Source: Tribonema minus (taxonomy: Eukaryota; Sar; Xanthophyceae; Tribonematales; Tribonemataceae). From it: a stretch of 64,000 nt of DNA. The DNA is taken from assembly GCA_017506865.1 (NCBI GenBank), contig JAFCMP010000538.1, positions 496,001 through 560,000 of the forward strand, given 5' to 3'. The position numbers and the translations under genes were made by a program. Positions 1 through 10,528 of this stretch are shown here, piece by piece (within the stretch, counting starts at the first letter, position 1; each line of letters begins with the position of its first letter). Under the pieces are notes generated by a model that did no database searches, was not told the DNA's origin, and was given only the letters and a program-made list of their open reading frames with translations.

Positions 1-126
1 AACTTCAAAGTTCAACCCTTTTGTGCCGTTAAAACTCCTAACACTCATTTGCTGGCACGCAATGCTCGCGCTGGTTGGTGCCCGGAATCACCTGCAAGCC
101 AGTATTGAGTACACATTGCATTTATA

Positions 127-354
127 GGTCATTCGAAGGAGCAGCTCAGGCAGCTCGCTGTGCTACTGGAACGCCTCAAAGGCAGTCGCCGCACACACAA
201 CCTCAAACTTCAACACGACATCAAACCAGTGCTCAGTGCGATTTCCACCTGGACACGGCGGGTGGAGGGCACGGCTCGCAGCCCGGCATGGTTCAAAAGA
301 ACTGAAACAAAAACTAATGTTCATGGACACTGCTGTCTTCTTAACCATAAGTGA
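127..354 (+). CDS. Possible exon at the left edge (unrecognised)
   Basis: A frame open from a TATAG acceptor-like site near 127 to a stop at 354 reads as a charged, Leu-rich helix (GHSKEQLRQLAVLLERLKGS at its start). It could be the last exon of a gene entering from the left, or a chance open frame. I do not recognise it. The composition looks more protein-like than the surrounding sequence, but there is no conserved motif and no partner exon in view. Confidence 0.2.
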   Translation, partial: GHSKEQLRQLAVLLERLKGSRRTHNLKLQHDIKPVLSAISTWTRRVEGTARSPAWFKRTETKTNVHGHCCLLNHK

Positions 355-1100
355 GCGCCGCGCACAGTGCTCAAATTGATGTGCGCCTGGTTGTAGCAGG
401 CGGTGTGCGCAGAGACTAGCATGGTGTCACCAGGCCCAGCCGGCGCAGGCGCACGCGCGCTGCCAGGGCAGTGAGACCATGGGTTTCCATGAATGCGCTG
501 AGCGCTGAGGTGATGTGTGTTATCAGGGGTTGGCATTAGGGTTAGTGTTATAGCCCTTGGCTCAGATTCTGTATCAGCCACTGCCCATGGGGCCACTGTC
601 GCTGACGCCAGGATATTTAAAAAAACTGTACTGCGTGTAGTACAACTATCCGGGCTATGTCATGCCCTCAGCAGGAATCAATGAAAAGTACGACGTACTT
701 CTGTTGCATTTTTTTAAGTATTTTGCCACGGCAGTCGGACAATGCCATGCGCACGCCTATGGCCCGCAGTAAGCTGGAGTGCCAGATGCAGATGCAGGTG
801 CAGGTGCATCCTGAACGGCGTACTTGAACATTCAAACTTGAACTTGTCCTGGAACAGAAGCAATCACTTGACACCACGCGCGCACGTCTTGGCCTGCCGC
901 GCATGCGCCGTGCCCTTGAAAGGGGGGGCTTGCAAGGAGCATCAGCGTACGTACCTACCCATTGCTGTAACTGCTGTAACTGACATTCGCCCCCCCTCCT
1001 GCAGCAGCAGCAGCAGCATACTTACCTACCCTGACGCAACTGCCGTAACTGTCCTCAAGTGCCCCCTTGTTAACCCCTATCTCATGTGCACGTTTCCCAG

Positions 1101-2426
1101 GGCAAGGGGCTGGCAGGGTTTCAGGACTGCATAGGGTATGTAGTTCTCAAACGCGATGGCACCTTTAAGACGGGACCCTACGAAGGGGGGGGCGTCGCGA
1201 GGCGATGGCGGTTCACGCCCGCCAACAGGCGCATAGTCTTTGAGGTTGACGTGCCCGCCAAAGAGGTGAGCAAGCACTTGCACTTTGCGCATGTATTCCT
1301 GGGCCTCTGCTGGTATACATCAGGCAGCACTGTGTAATATGTTGGGGCTTCGGGTGTGTAACGAAGAGCTTGAAGCAACAGTCGCCGATGCAGCCAGGTA
1401 TCCGCTGCCTGGTTTTTTGAGCACCTTGATGTGCCATGAAGCAAATCGAGCGTGTCGCGATGGCCCTATCAAACAGCACCAACACTTTAATCATTGTCTG
1501 CCTGCATCCTCGGAGTGTATGCGTGCGTGCCATCATGTGCACTTTCAAAAGCGGTTGTGATTGCCCTGCACTGTAGTATCAGATCATCAACGTGCGCTGC
1601 AACGCGTAGCGCCCTTTGGGGAGATGATGTTCAATTGCTGTTTGTATGCGCTAATGGGTGCATCGATAGTAGGTGAGCTGCCACACAGCATGTGAGTGCG
1701 CGGCAAAGCGACGCTTACAGATCCGTTCTCGTTGACATTAGCTACCACGCTGCTGCGGCTACCACATCATCCCTCACCGCCACCTTCTGTTGCGTGTAAC
1801 GAACCCAAATCAACAAATAGCACAGCAGCAGTGCAGTCTGTCCAAGGCACCTGCAGTCTTTGCCCTGCCGTTAATCTGTTTATGAATGGCACAGCGTACG
1901 CAGTCCCAACAACAGCATCTGCACACACTGCCACTGCTACCATGCCATGTTGCCTTCAACTCGGGTGACGCTCTGCTACGGCCTGCGGCTGAAGCGCGCT
2001 GCGCGCAAATTCACTTCCATTCGCAGGCCATTGATCACTCTAGTCGTATGAAAGGCACAGCATACGCAGCCAGTCCTAATAATAGCAATGCGCCCGCGCT
2101 GCACTGCTGCCATGTGAACTTCACCTCAGGTGACGCTCCGCTACAGCCTGCGGCTGAAGCGCGCCGCGCGCAAGTTCACGCGCGCGTACGGCAACGTCCG
2201 CGTCCGCCGCCTCAGCCCCAACGCGCCTTCGAAGGCGCTGCCACCCACCAAGCAGGGGTGGCCAGTGGTGGCGGAAGTGTCGCTTGAGAAGAGCCTAAGG
2301 GGAAGGTGGGCTCCTCCGCAGGGGCCCCTCAGTGGCGGCGATGAGGAGGCGCTTGCGGAAGGGGAGGATGGAGTGTCTCTTGGGGATGAAGGGGCACTTG
2401 AAGAGGCAGTTGAAGCGGGGCAGTGA
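1101..2426 (+). CDS. Unrecognised protein, 3' two exons
   Basis: Two exons join in phase 0. Exon A is 1101-1265 (55 codons), between TTTCCCAG and GTGAGC. Exon B is 2130-2426, after TTCACCTCAG, ending in TGA. Exon A encodes a beta-strand-like stretch (GYVVLKRDGTFKTGPYEGGG, then RIVFEVDVPAKE). Exon B continues with VTLRYSLRLKRAARKF, a basic region, and an acidic Glu/Gly/Ala tail. I do not recognise the family. The start was not found: no ATG exon is obvious between the left edge and 1101, so the 5' part may lie upstream. The acceptor and start of exon B are echoed once about 165 bp upstream. Confidence 0.5.
1884..2180 (+). repeat. Junction echo: acceptor plus exon start, two copies
   Basis: About 130 bp at 1884-2015 recurs at about 2050-2180. 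Both copies hold the intron end, the AG and the first 50 or so bases of the exon starting at 2130 (GTGACGCTC.GCTAC..CCTGCGGCTGAAGCGCGC). The upstream copy is diverged and in the first copy the acceptor reads CTCGG rather than CTCAG. Confidence 0.75.
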
Positions 2427-4961
2427 TGAGCAATATGTGCTGTGCGCCATGCGCACCGCGAGGCAGCGCCAGCAGATGGTTGTATTTACGTTGAAGTACG
2501 CGCTGTTGAAGTGTGCTGGTGGTGCACGCACGGCGAGCGCGCAGCATCCTCTTTTGTAGCCGTTGTTAATGGAAGCTTATTTCGTTGTTGCCAGTGACTG
2601 CTGCACAGCATTCGGATTGAGCGCTGCCATAGGCTGTACATGGTACAAGCATGAAAATGCGAGTGTGATGCCTGCATGTCAGCACGTGAATGGCTTGACG
2701 AGGAATTCTTGACTCTGTACAGCCCGAGCAGCAGTTGCTGACTTGTCCAAAATTGCTTCTGATTGACGATGGCATGTGCTATGCATCGACGTTATCTGCG
2801 CTCCCCAGTGCTCAGCAACATGGCACACTGCGTGCTCATATATATGACGTTGGCGCGCGTCCTTCGAGCCCCTCCCTCCCCGCGCGTCCTTCGGGCCCCT
2901 CCCTCCCCGGGCCCCTTTGCAGCCACTGGAGGGCTATGAATAGGGGGGTGCAAGGGGACAATGTCGGCGCCTGCAGCCGCTGAGTGTGATGCACTAGCTA
3001 CTGTGATTGAACACAACGTTGTCCACCGCATCACTGATCCACACAACATAGGCCTTGACAATGGACGCAGGCGTGCACGCCATTGCACTGACAGGCGGCG
3101 TGACGCCAGTTAGCCGTGCAAAGCAGTGGCAGGCGGAGTTCAAGCAGACATCGTTCGTACTACGGCATCTGGCATTTGGGAGACAGCCAGCTTCTACATG
3201 CAGGAAGGCATTGTGGCGACGTGCCTGGAACATGCTGCATGTGGCAGCATATGCAAGAAATGTCAAGTAATGGTCGCACTACGTGAAGCTCATGAAGCCA
3301 TGCAGCACACCACATCCGGCACACTTAAACAAATCACCTAAACATCAGATGCAGTAAATTAAATGTTACACACGTGCACCGGAGTGAATCTCTTGATGGT
3401 AGTCAAAAGCTACAGATACGGGCTGCACAGCCTCTGAGGCATATCTTCACGTGCAGCAGCTGGCAAACTGGCATTCCGCCTATTGCAGGACACGACGTCG
3501 CAGTACAACTGATACATACCCCTGCCCTTTCTAGGAACAATATGGACACAAGACACAATGTCTAGACTTTCTTGTGCGTACAGACTGCCAGAAATGCCGC
3601 ACAGGCTGCCAGAAATTACTCTACTATAGTATAGTGTAGCACAGTATGGTGCGCACTGCTCCAGTAGGCGTGCCAAGCAACAAGATGCATGTACAGGATA
3701 CCAGGCATGTTGTATGTACGCACACAGGTCTACCGGATAGATGTGCTTGCGTCTTCAGGTGACCAGGACGTGCATGAATTATACTTCGAAGTACAGCGCG
3801 AGACACGCGATGATCATGCAGCAGACCACGACTGCAAAGAACAACTTGAACCTGGCAAGTCACAAATGAACATCCCACTGCACATCATGCAACGGCAGGT
3901 GCTCACTGGCACCAAAACAAAACTATGCAAGCCAGACAAGCGACTGTTGAGCATGCTTACTGAAGAAATAATTGGCTGGCACTTAGCACTGCGCGGCGCA
4001 CGCACTGGCAGTCAAGTACACAACAAAGCAAACCAGCAGCGGCATGGCGGAAAAAGCTCAAGCACACACAACGCTGGGTAAAAAATCAATTGTTCATTTT
4101 TGAAGTGTAGCCATAAAAGCGTCTGTGTTGCTGCCATCGATGGGAAAAACGCACTTCAGGAGAAGCGAAGGGGAGGGGGATTTTGTGATAGCGGCAGCAC
4201 CCAAGGGCCCGTGGACCTGCGAACTGCAAGTTGAAGTCTCAGAGCGTTGTCTGCTCAATAGTATACAATCACAACAGCGATGCGCAACAGTGAGGCGTAC
4301 GGGGGGCTCTACATAGCCGGCCAACACAACTCTCAACTTCAACAATGCCACGCTGCAACTTCAACAGTGCCGCTCCCCTCAAGGGGGTGCACTGCACGTT
4401 GGAACTTCACGGTAAACCTGGCAGCAAACGTTCCCACATTACGGTGACGGGTCGGTCTTGGAACAACATTCAACGGCGCACGGGGCTGGGTGGTAGTATA
4501 TTTGGCCCGAATCTGCAGACGGCAGCGTAGGGTTGCAGCGGAGAAGAGAAAGGGCACAGTCAGACAGGGTACTGTACTGTGCTCACATGATCACCATGGC
4601 TGTCGACACGGTCCTGTCATGCAAGCTATAGCACATCCGCATCCAACACACAACAAAGTTGTTGGGACTGCTGCAGCGAAAGGCACTCTCCGTGGCTCGA
4701 CACGAAAGCACACAGCTTTTTCGATGGCTGCAGGCAGCAAGCAGGCACTGCAAGCCGTCACTACAAGCCACAAGGTTTCGAAGAAGTGCTTACACAAATC
4801 ATCAGCCTGGAAAACCACTCATGGGTGAGGGAGACAGCCATGCACCACGCGTCACAGGCACATGATCACTCACCCAACAAAATCTTCAACAGCGCAGCTC
4901 CTCCCCCGCGGCGCCACCTTGGGGCGCCGCGGCGGCGACGCATCCTCAGTGAACCTCAACT
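2427..4961. other. Gap with two weak ORF candidates
   Basis: No recognised gene. ATG at 2961 opens 50 codons (MSAPAAAECDALATVIEHNV...) to TAG at 3111. Another frame through 3126-3341 carries a CGSICKKC Cys cluster. An ORF at 3689-4081 (130 codons, polar, with HELYFEVQRETRDDHAADHD) is less biased than random ORFs here. These three could be remnants of one decayed gene or transposon. No domain could be assigned. The remainder shows nothing I can name. Confidence 0.25.
3689..4081 (+). CDS. Weak candidate ORF, 130 codons
   Basis: ATG-initiated, uninterrupted, charged and hydrophilic. It contains a plausible helix (KRLLSMLTEEIIGWHLALRG) and a basic, Asn/Gln/Ser-rich tail. There is no intron signal, no recognised domain and no echo array around it. 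It may be a remnant of a mobile element or a chance ORF. I list it because its composition differs from the low-complexity shadow frames that dominate the window. Confidence 0.22.
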   Translation: MYRIPGMLYVRTQVYRIDVLASSGDQDVHELYFEVQRETRDDHAADHDCKEQLEPGKSQMNIPLHIMQRQVLTGTKTKLCKPDKRLLSMLTEEIIGWHLALRGARTGSQVHNKANQQRHGGKSSSTHNAG

Positions 4962-6198
4962 TCAAGCGGAAGTCGGCGCGGCGGTCGGCGCGAACGTCGG
5001 CAGGCTCGCGGGCGACAGCGTGCCCCCCGCGTTGTAGCAGTGGGGGTGCGGGCCCAGGGGGCAGGGGGTGAAGTGGTCGTCGCAGAAGGGGACCCCCATG
5101 GGGCTCCAGTTGATAATGCCCCCCGCCGTGCAGCCGTCGAAGCAGTAGACGCCGTCGCCGGAGGGCTCGCCGACGGCGTGGCACCAGCCGATGTTGGTGC
5201 AGCCCTCGACGCGCGCGTTGCAGTGGTCGGTGAGGCATTCGGGGACGCCGCCGTTCTGCACGGGGGCCCCGGGGGGGCGGGGGCGGGGTGGGGGGGGAGT
5301 TTAATTGAGGGGGTGCATGTGTGTGCGTGTGTGTGCATGCAGGGGGGGGGGAGCGGTATCATAGTATGAAGCGCAGGGGGCAGGGAGCGGTATCAGAAAA
5401 CGCTGCAACACTGCTCATAGAGTATGTGAATGTGATTAGCAGCCTCCAGTCACACATCAAATTGAGGTGGCTGAGTGTGGAGGATCGACACTGATGCATG
5501 CTCTGTTTTGTTTGAACGAGGAACTGCAAAAACGCTAGCACAGCTGCAAGGGCTCCTAGCACAGCAGCTATGGTGCATGCAATGCTGCAGCAGGAATGCA
5601 ATGCTTCAAGGCCTTAGACGCCTGCATGTACCACTGGTAGTTGCATGGCGCGGTGTACACACGCTACTTCCATGACGCAGGCAAGCAAGCGCACGTATAC
5701 TATCGGAATCCGGATGCGGTACTCACCCACACCACGACGCACGCTCCCTCAGCTTCGGTAGCCAAGCACACTGGTGAGCCGTTGCTGTACTCTGCGCTTG
5801 CGCACCCATCGAAGCACAACGCCTGCTCCTTGTCCCACATCACGTTGTCGCACGTGGCAACAGGCTCGCAGCTGTCGAAGCTCGTGATGCACCTGCGGCA
5901 GCGGCGGCAGGCGTGGCGGGGAGATACTATTTTTGAGCAAGCAATAATGTGCAAGCGAGCGGTGCTCACGACCAATACACAGCACGCGCGCACTGGGAAT
6001 GCGTTCACGTTGCAAGAGATGCCATGTTACGTTGCAGTACCGGTGGTGAACTGACGAGAGCTGGGCCTGGTATCAGAAAGTCTGGCACTTGGGGTAGTCG
6101 GCCGGCGTCGCAGTTGTGGGGCAGCGAGTGGCAGGCGCAGGCGCGGCCGAGGCGAGAGCGCTGATGGCGAGGACGGCGGCGGCGATGGTCTTCATCAT
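4962..6198 (-). CDS. Secreted cysteine-rich protein, 3 exons, about 189 aa
   Basis: Exons 6198-6089, 5892-5727 and 5255-4962 join with matching phases (2, then 0) to 570 nt including TGA. The first exon starts MMKTIAAAVLAISALASAAP, a clear signal peptide, so the product should enter the secretory pathway. Exons 2 and 3 each carry one copy of a Cys-rich unit built around CFDGC: LCFDGCASAEYSNGSP in exon 2 and YCFDGCTAGGIINWSP in exon 3. The unit appears duplicated and is probably disulfide-rich. The C-terminus is Pro/Thr/Ala-rich (PTFAPTAAPTSA), resembling a linker. I know no family for the CFDGC unit. The first donor (AA|GTGCC) is weak; the second (TGG|GTGAGT) and the acceptors are good. Confidence 0.6.
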
Positions 6199-6536
6199 GG
6201 TTGCTTGACGGCGGGAGGATTGCGGATTCAGGCGCTTGCTTGAAGGTCTGTCTTTTGAGCTGCCAGGGCCAGGAGGGACTTGGAGAGTGAGAGTGATTGC
6301 GGTCTCGCTCACGCTACTTTGCACGCGGGGTATTGTGACGATGCAGCTCACTAGCAGCTCGAGCACTAAAACACGGAATAGCCGCTGGCGAGTGCACACG
6401 ACATGAGCAAGAGAGGAGCGCGACGCTCCTGCGGCTACTGGTTTTATTATGCCGACGCTGCATCATAGATTTCTACAGGTATGCCCGCCTGCGCCGCCGA
6501 CCATGTCGTCCGAGGCAGATTTTACTTTGGGGGGGC

Positions 6537-6553
6537 CTGTCGACTGTCGACAG
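6537..6553. repeat. 17-bp near-perfect palindrome
   Basis: CTGTCGAC and GTCGACAG flank a single central T, giving an 8-bp inverted repeat. It is flanked by GGC and CC, which extend the pairing slightly. A third GTCGAC lies near 6584. Function unknown. Confidence 0.6.
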
Positions 6554-6954
6554 CCCAAAAGTGAAAAAACTGACCAAAACTGCGTTGTCGACTGCCATTT
6601 ATTCTTGCGATGTCGCCTTTGTAGTAATAAAAAGTACACAGCGCGAGAGAGCAGAAGCATTCGCCCAAGAGGAGAGTATGAGTACCGCGTAAAAGCTGTG
6701 CTGCAATCGTGGACTGGGCGGCCGGGCTCTCGTCACGCTCAGGCCGATGCTGCCAAGTACAGTCATCTCTAGAGAGCTTGCAGGCCGAGCTGGTGTGAAC
6801 GTCGCTGCAACAGCATAAGACTGAAGCGCATTGCCAAGTGCAATTGACGAGCTTTCGATGACAAGCAACACCAACACGACAGGACGCACACTGAAGCGAC
6901 GCTCCATTGATGCGGAAGTCGCGAGGTGCACGCTCTGCGCTGTGGAAAGTTGAG

Positions 6955-7035
6955 TAGAGCATTGCTGACGTGCAATGCTCTAGCATCATCAACAAGACAG
7001 CACGTCAGCAATGCTATAGCATCATCAACAAGACA
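6955..7035. repeat. Interleaved hairpin and direct repeat
   Basis: GCATTGCTGACGTGC (6959-6973) is the exact reverse complement of GCACGTCAGCAATGC (7000-7014). A shorter hairpin, GAGCATTGC/GCAATGCTC, sits inside the left half. The segment TAGCATCATCAACAAGACAG occurs twice, 36 bp apart. The layout suggests a tandem duplication with an inversion. Confidence 0.6.
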
Positions 7036-7965
7036 GACCACCCCATGAAGTGCTGCAACTCCGCCTCGGCCGTCATCGTTTAGCACCTCAGTGGCCATCA
7101 CAAGGAAGGCAGGTGGGCATTTTCGCGTTGACATACGGCTCTCTGCTGGGCTCTCTGCTGCGATGCAGCATCTGCAAGGCTCCTTGCTTTGTTAGTCACA
7201 AACCTGCTGTTGCTATTTAGCCATTATGAGATAGTATGATAGTATGATACAAAGAGAATTTCGGCAGCAGCGCGCGGATCAACTGTCAAGGGCCTGCTGC
7301 AGATAGCAGCTTTAGTGTCAGCAATTATCATACCTGCCGTCCTGGCGTGCCACTGCGTAGTCACTGCGATCTGCAGTAAGCTGCAGTCTTGACAAGTGCT
7401 CAACAAAAACTGATTTGGGATCTGACGCTAACAGAGCCCTAGAGTGTTGCTGACCACGGTACCACCATTCGCAGCCTGCCAGACTGAGTACGATAACAGT
7501 TTTAATCCTCAACAACATGATGCGGCTACCGCTTCTGGTGGCAGCAGTATCGACAGCATTTGATCAATCACGACAGTCTGAGCACAAACACTAATATGGT
7601 AGTGACCATGCATGCACTGCATGCAGTCACAGTCAAGCTGCTTGTGGCAACAGCATGACCATCACAGACAAGCGAGCTCATATTATGTTTGTGTTGCATT
7701 CAAAGTTTGCTGGTCCAGGAGCCGAGCAGCCTGAGGCAAAAACTTACTAAGACTAAGTGCCACTCAAGTAAACTACGTTGAACCTGAAATACTGCTAGTA
7801 TTAGTAGTGGAGATGTGCGACGCTGCTGCAGCCGCGCTTTTGGACGCTTGATAGGGCGCAGCCGGCGGCTGACGGTCGGGACAGCATTGTGTGCCACAGT
7901 GCACCGGACCGGGTGTGTGCATTCTGCAGCGGGGTTTCAGTGCTTCATACAGCAGTGGTGAATTC

Positions 7966-8132
7966 TTAACTGTTCCTGCTGCCATTGTTTTTGGCAGCAA
8001 GAAAATTATTCCCGCTGCCATTTCATTGATTGACAGCAAAAAAATATTACTTCTATTTAAAAATTATTTTTGTTTGACAGCAAAAATTTATTTGTTGCTG
8101 TCAAACAAAAAAATGGCAGGGGGAACAGTTAA
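7966..8132. mobile_element. TTAA-bounded foldback / MITE-like element
   Basis: The 167-bp segment begins TTAACTGTTCC and ends GGAACAGTTAA. The inverted ends continue imperfectly for about 28 bp through CTGCCATT(G)TTTTT. A second perfect inverted repeat (TTTTTGTTTGACAGCAA, about 8066-8082, with TTGCTGTCAAACAAAAA, about 8094-8110) folds the right half. GACAGCAA or GGCAGCAA recurs four or more times inside. TTAA ends are typical of piggyBac-type MITEs; assigning it there is inference, since no transposase is present. Confidence 0.5.
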
Positions 8133-10528
8133 AACTATGTTCGCGTCCTGGCTTCCACACAATAATTTGAGGTTATAGCAATTCGTGGTGTGTACCGAGT
8201 ATTACTACTACCAGTAAATATACAGTTCTGTAGCGTTGCCAATTTGGCTTAACACAAGTGCTTGCTCATTGACAAGCAGTTGGCTCAAAAACATGCTAAC
8301 TTCATTTAATGAATAGTATACATATGTCATGTATGCAAGACTGAGTGCACTGGCAAGTATACACATATATATTTACATATATGATATATCCTGCCTGAGC
8401 CAACAGTATCAGCCGCGCTCCGGCAATGCATTCAATTTGGGACTTGGTACTGCTGTGGCTACAGCAGTAACGTGAAATACCTGTTGGAGGATATTTGTGG
8501 GTGTCAATGTGGGTTGTATGGCGACTCAAGTTTACATGTTTTCCTAAGACGTCTAGTCGGCATGTGTTTCCCTAAGGCGTCTGTGCCAAGCTTCGTGGCT
8601 CTTTCCTGCATGCATGCACTGCGGCAGGCACCACAATGGCATGCGCGCAATAGTATAATTTCAATTGCCATAGTGCTCATGATGATGGGTGATAGGGTCT
8701 CCTTTCTCAACTGCTCACTGAGAGACAAACTGTTGCTACAGCTGCTTCACATTCATGCGCCACATTTACATCTTGTGGTCCATATGTTTTGTCACACGAC
8801 AACGTTTGGACAGCTTGGCTGTGAACATTCAGTTCAAGCTGGTCCATGTGGTGTCATGGTCGTGAGTGCAATGACTGAACTCTTAAACGGGGGGCTGAGT
8901 GCCCGCAATGCAGGTGAGCTTCCCAGGGGTTTCTTCAATTAGTTATTTGGCAGCCCCTTCAAGTTATCTTGTCTGTTTGCTCCACAGCCTGAAGAACTGC
9001 ATACTGTGATGTCTAAACTGCAGATATCGCCACGTGTGTGCCAGTGGGAGCCATCTGGGAGAGCCAGACACCTCCCACATGTGCAGAGACAACTGTAGTA
9101 CTTTGCAGTATTGCAGCCTCATGTGCATGAGCTCAGAAGCATGAGGAGCGCACTCTACACGCTTCAAATGATAGTATTTGTGCATTACAATCATGTTTAA
9201 CCCTGTCCTGCGCTGTCCCATGCAGAATACACCAAGAAATGTGCCTCAGCAGAAGCAGCAGCAGCAGCTAAATAAGGTCCTGGAGCTAAATCTTCCTCTT
9301 TCTTCCCCTTTTTTTCTCTTTATTTCCCCCGGCCTGCCAACCCTACAAAAAATTTGCCCGTTTTTCCTCCAAAGATTCGATCTACTCGGTCTATTCCGAC
9401 CGTTACGCCGACGTAAAAAAAGCGAAAGTGAGGTTGTGAGCTGGCAGATCTGCAGAGCTGCAGCATGATGGCTCTCAGGTGGTGCGTCCAATGAAAGTGG
9501 GTTTGAACTCTTATTCGAGCCGTAAACCCGATGGCTAAGAACAAAGTGCCGCTGACTACTTCCCATGTATACATGTATACATGTATACATGTCATGACAG
9601 AACACATTTGGGTTGGGGGCCATCAGGGCCCGCCGTTGCCCAGCGTTGCGGACCTATGATGTGAACAAGCGCAGCATGCCATGAATGACGTGACTACACG
9701 TGTGCATGTGAACTTCGGAATGCGTTTTCAACTATTGCTAATGCATACATGCGTCTGTATTTGACATGCACCATTGTGATACTGCTCGCCCCGCGTGTCA
9801 CGTCGTGTACCGCTGTGCACATGAAGCTTCTCAACAAGACAAAGGTGTATCAGATCGCCCATGCATTACAGCACTGCCCGACTGGCACTTGACGGCGATG
9901 ACGTGATGAGTGAGATGTGTATGATGAGTGAGATGTGCCATCAGTGACTCCCGGACTATCAGATGCAACTTTGTCTAAAGCACATCCCAGTGCATGACGC
10001 CAGCAATACCTCACTCTGTGCGCTCACAGGGCAGAGCACTCATTGACAGTAGGCATGTTCAGAGTTGGACTTCTTGAATCTGCCACGGCACAAACAGTAG
10101 TAGATTCTGGTAGCACTTCAAGCTTGACTCAAAGTCGGACATCAGTTCTATCATCTGGGCTTTTTCGCACCTTTTAAATCCTGGAAAGCGAGAATATAAA
10201 ACAAAATGTACATTGAATTTCACATGGCGTGAGCAACATTTGCTGCGACATGACCATCTGCGGAGACCAAAATCGGGCCATCACCTTGTCACTGACCTCT
10301 ACGACCACAGTGTCACACTGGTTCGGAGTCGGAGTCACTCAATGACATGATGCCGCTGACCAGTATGCGCACGCTACCCACCGCCCAACTAGCTGAGGCT
10401 TTCACTTCATACTGCATTGCGGCACTCAGCAGCGCCCCCGTGAGGCTGGCTCACTAATTTCAAAACATCAGTGATCACAAGCCCACCGCTGCCCCCCCCC
10501 CCCCCCCCCCCCCCGACTCGGACCTCTG

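Larger units (their letters stand above)
6199..10528. other. Gene-poor stretch
   Basis: No ORF here has a recognisable domain or convincing splice signals. The stretch is less GC-rich than the gene regions. It contains a hairpin cluster (6959-7014), a TTAA-bounded foldback element (7966-8132), a T-rich patch near 9297-9420, three tandem ATGTATAC units near 9566-9590 and a poly-C run at about 10493-10514. Otherwise I see nothing. Confidence 0.5.

Noticed and set aside
8472..8942. 156-codon plus-strand ORF
   Set aside because: Contains no recognisable motif, no echo or splice context, and His/Cys/Met-rich random composition. Cannot be supported.
9246..9623. Minus-strand ORF of 125 codons with Arg-rich stretch
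   Set aside because: T-rich patch read backwards, no domain, no splice context.
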